A stretch of DNA of 6,469 nucleotides from Candidatus Kaiserbacteria bacterium (GTDB lineage: Bacteria; Patescibacteriota; Minisyncoccia; Phycocordibacterales; UBA2100), in assembly GCA_026985835.1 (NCBI GenBank), contig JALSPS010000105.1, forward strand, positions 1 to 6,469, in the 5' to 3' direction. Positions within the stretch are counted from its first letter, which is position 1; each line of letters starts with the position of its first letter. This document shows, piece after piece, positions 6,182 to 6,469 of this stretch. Under the pieces are notes generated by a model. That model made no database searches, was not told where the DNA came from, and was given only the letters and a program-made list of their open reading frames with translations. The position numbers were made by a program, and so were the translations under genes.

Positions 6182-6469
6182 ATGAAAAAAATAACAACAT
6201 CTTTTATCTTTGTTTTATTATCGGTAATTTTTTTATCAGTTTCTCCTTCTGTTGCAAGAGCCGGGTGGGTGGATAATTTGTTTGAGCTTTTTTCCGGGAA
6301 CCCCCCTCAAGAACAAAACCTGAGTAGGGATGCAGATTTTTTGGATAATTCAATCCCCGGCGCCTTCGGCGCCGGGGCCACACCCCCAACTTCTCAACTA
6401 GCCGTGGCATCCGGCGCGCCGCAAACATCCTTTAACTTTGATAAAGCTATAGAGTTTTGCAACTCACTT
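6182..6469 (+). CDS. Secreted protein with Sec signal peptide, function unknown (3' partial)
   Basis: From ATG 6182 the frame stays open for 96 codons to the right edge. Residues 1-27 form a classic Sec signal peptide: basic MKK n-region, hydrophobic core (about 7-22), and a signal peptidase I site at Val-Ala-Arg-Ala before Gly28. The mature part begins GWVDNLFELFSGNPP, then a low-complexity stretch rich in Gly, Ala, Pro, Ser and Thr (about 57-83), then FNFDKAIEFCNSL, where the window ends. No domain is recognised. The region encoding residues 58-80 uses GC-rich codons unlike the AT-rich neighbours and contains a strong hairpin (6355-6377). The gene is divergent from the kinase. The mature protein is presumably extracellular or surface-bound. 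The long open frame plus a well-formed signal peptide support a real gene; its full length is unknown. Confidence 0.8.
   Translation, partial: MKKITTSFIFVLLSVIFLSVSPSVARAGWVDNLFELFSGNPPQEQNLSRDADFLDNSIPGAFGAGATPPTSQLAVASGAPQTSFNFDKAIEFCNSL
6355..6377. repeat. GC-rich palindromic hairpin inside a coding sequence
   Basis: Arms CCCCGGCGCC (6355-6364) and GGCGCCGGGG (6368-6377) are perfect reverse complements around a TTC loop, a 10-bp all-G/C stem in an AT-rich window. It is read in frame as Pro-Gly-Ala-Phe-Gly-Ala-Gly within the low-complexity part of the secreted protein. A second short palindrome, CGGCGCGCCG (6412-6421), lies 34 bp further on. It may be an inserted palindromic repeat unit or an internal mRNA structure. 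Confidence 0.6.

Noticed and set aside
6204..6428. 74-codon - strand open frame near the right edge
   Set aside because: It lies antisense to the secreted protein at 6182, which has a proper signal peptide. Its Arg-rich translation reflects the GC-rich palindromes.

Overview
The window looks like a chromosomal segment of a small-genome, uncultivated bacterium of the Candidate Phyla Radiation (Patescibacteria), most likely Parcubacteria-like. This is an inference from style, not from a marker gene. The DNA is AT-rich, genes overlap by ATGA or sit a few bases apart, and most starts lack a clear Shine-Dalgarno sequence. Transketolase is split into two genes. There is a type IV pilin-like gene of a type common in that group, and the secreted proteins are built from short Cys motifs, a Pro-rich linker and an Ig-like tail.

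Left half, + strand: a tightly packed run of six genes. A secreted Cys-rich/Ig-like protein (cut by the left edge) overlaps by 4 bp with glyceraldehyde-3-phosphate dehydrogenase (GAPDH). Next, 1 bp on, is ribose-5-phosphate isomerase B. After a 60-bp gap come an 82-residue single-span membrane protein, transketolase N-terminal subunit (4-bp overlap) and transketolase C-terminal subunit (5-bp gap). The run ends at a perfect 15-bp palindromic hairpin (4511-4543), which probably serves as a two-way terminator.

Right half, - strand: a PfkB/ribokinase-family sugar kinase followed 28 bp later by a type IV pilin-like protein. This pair converges on the transketolase run at the hairpin. A 91-bp divergent intergenic region (6091-6181), carrying a perfect DnaA-box 9-mer, separates the kinase from a second secreted protein on the + strand, cut by the right edge.

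Together the enzymes cover part of the non-oxidative pentose phosphate branch and its junction with lower glycolysis. RpiB interconverts ribulose-5-P and ribose-5-P. Transketolase moves two-carbon units between pentose and glycolytic sugars and releases glyceraldehyde-3-P, and GAPDH oxidises that product. The kinase could feed a phosphorylated sugar into the same pool, but its substrate cannot be read from the sequence. Transaldolase and ribulose-5-P epimerase are not in the window. No RNA genes, CRISPR arrays, transposases or defence genes were seen. I did not find a clearly new system. The best leads are the small membrane protein coupled to transketolase, the Cys-less RpiB active site, the GC-rich hairpin inside the last gene, and the DnaA-box-like 9-mers.
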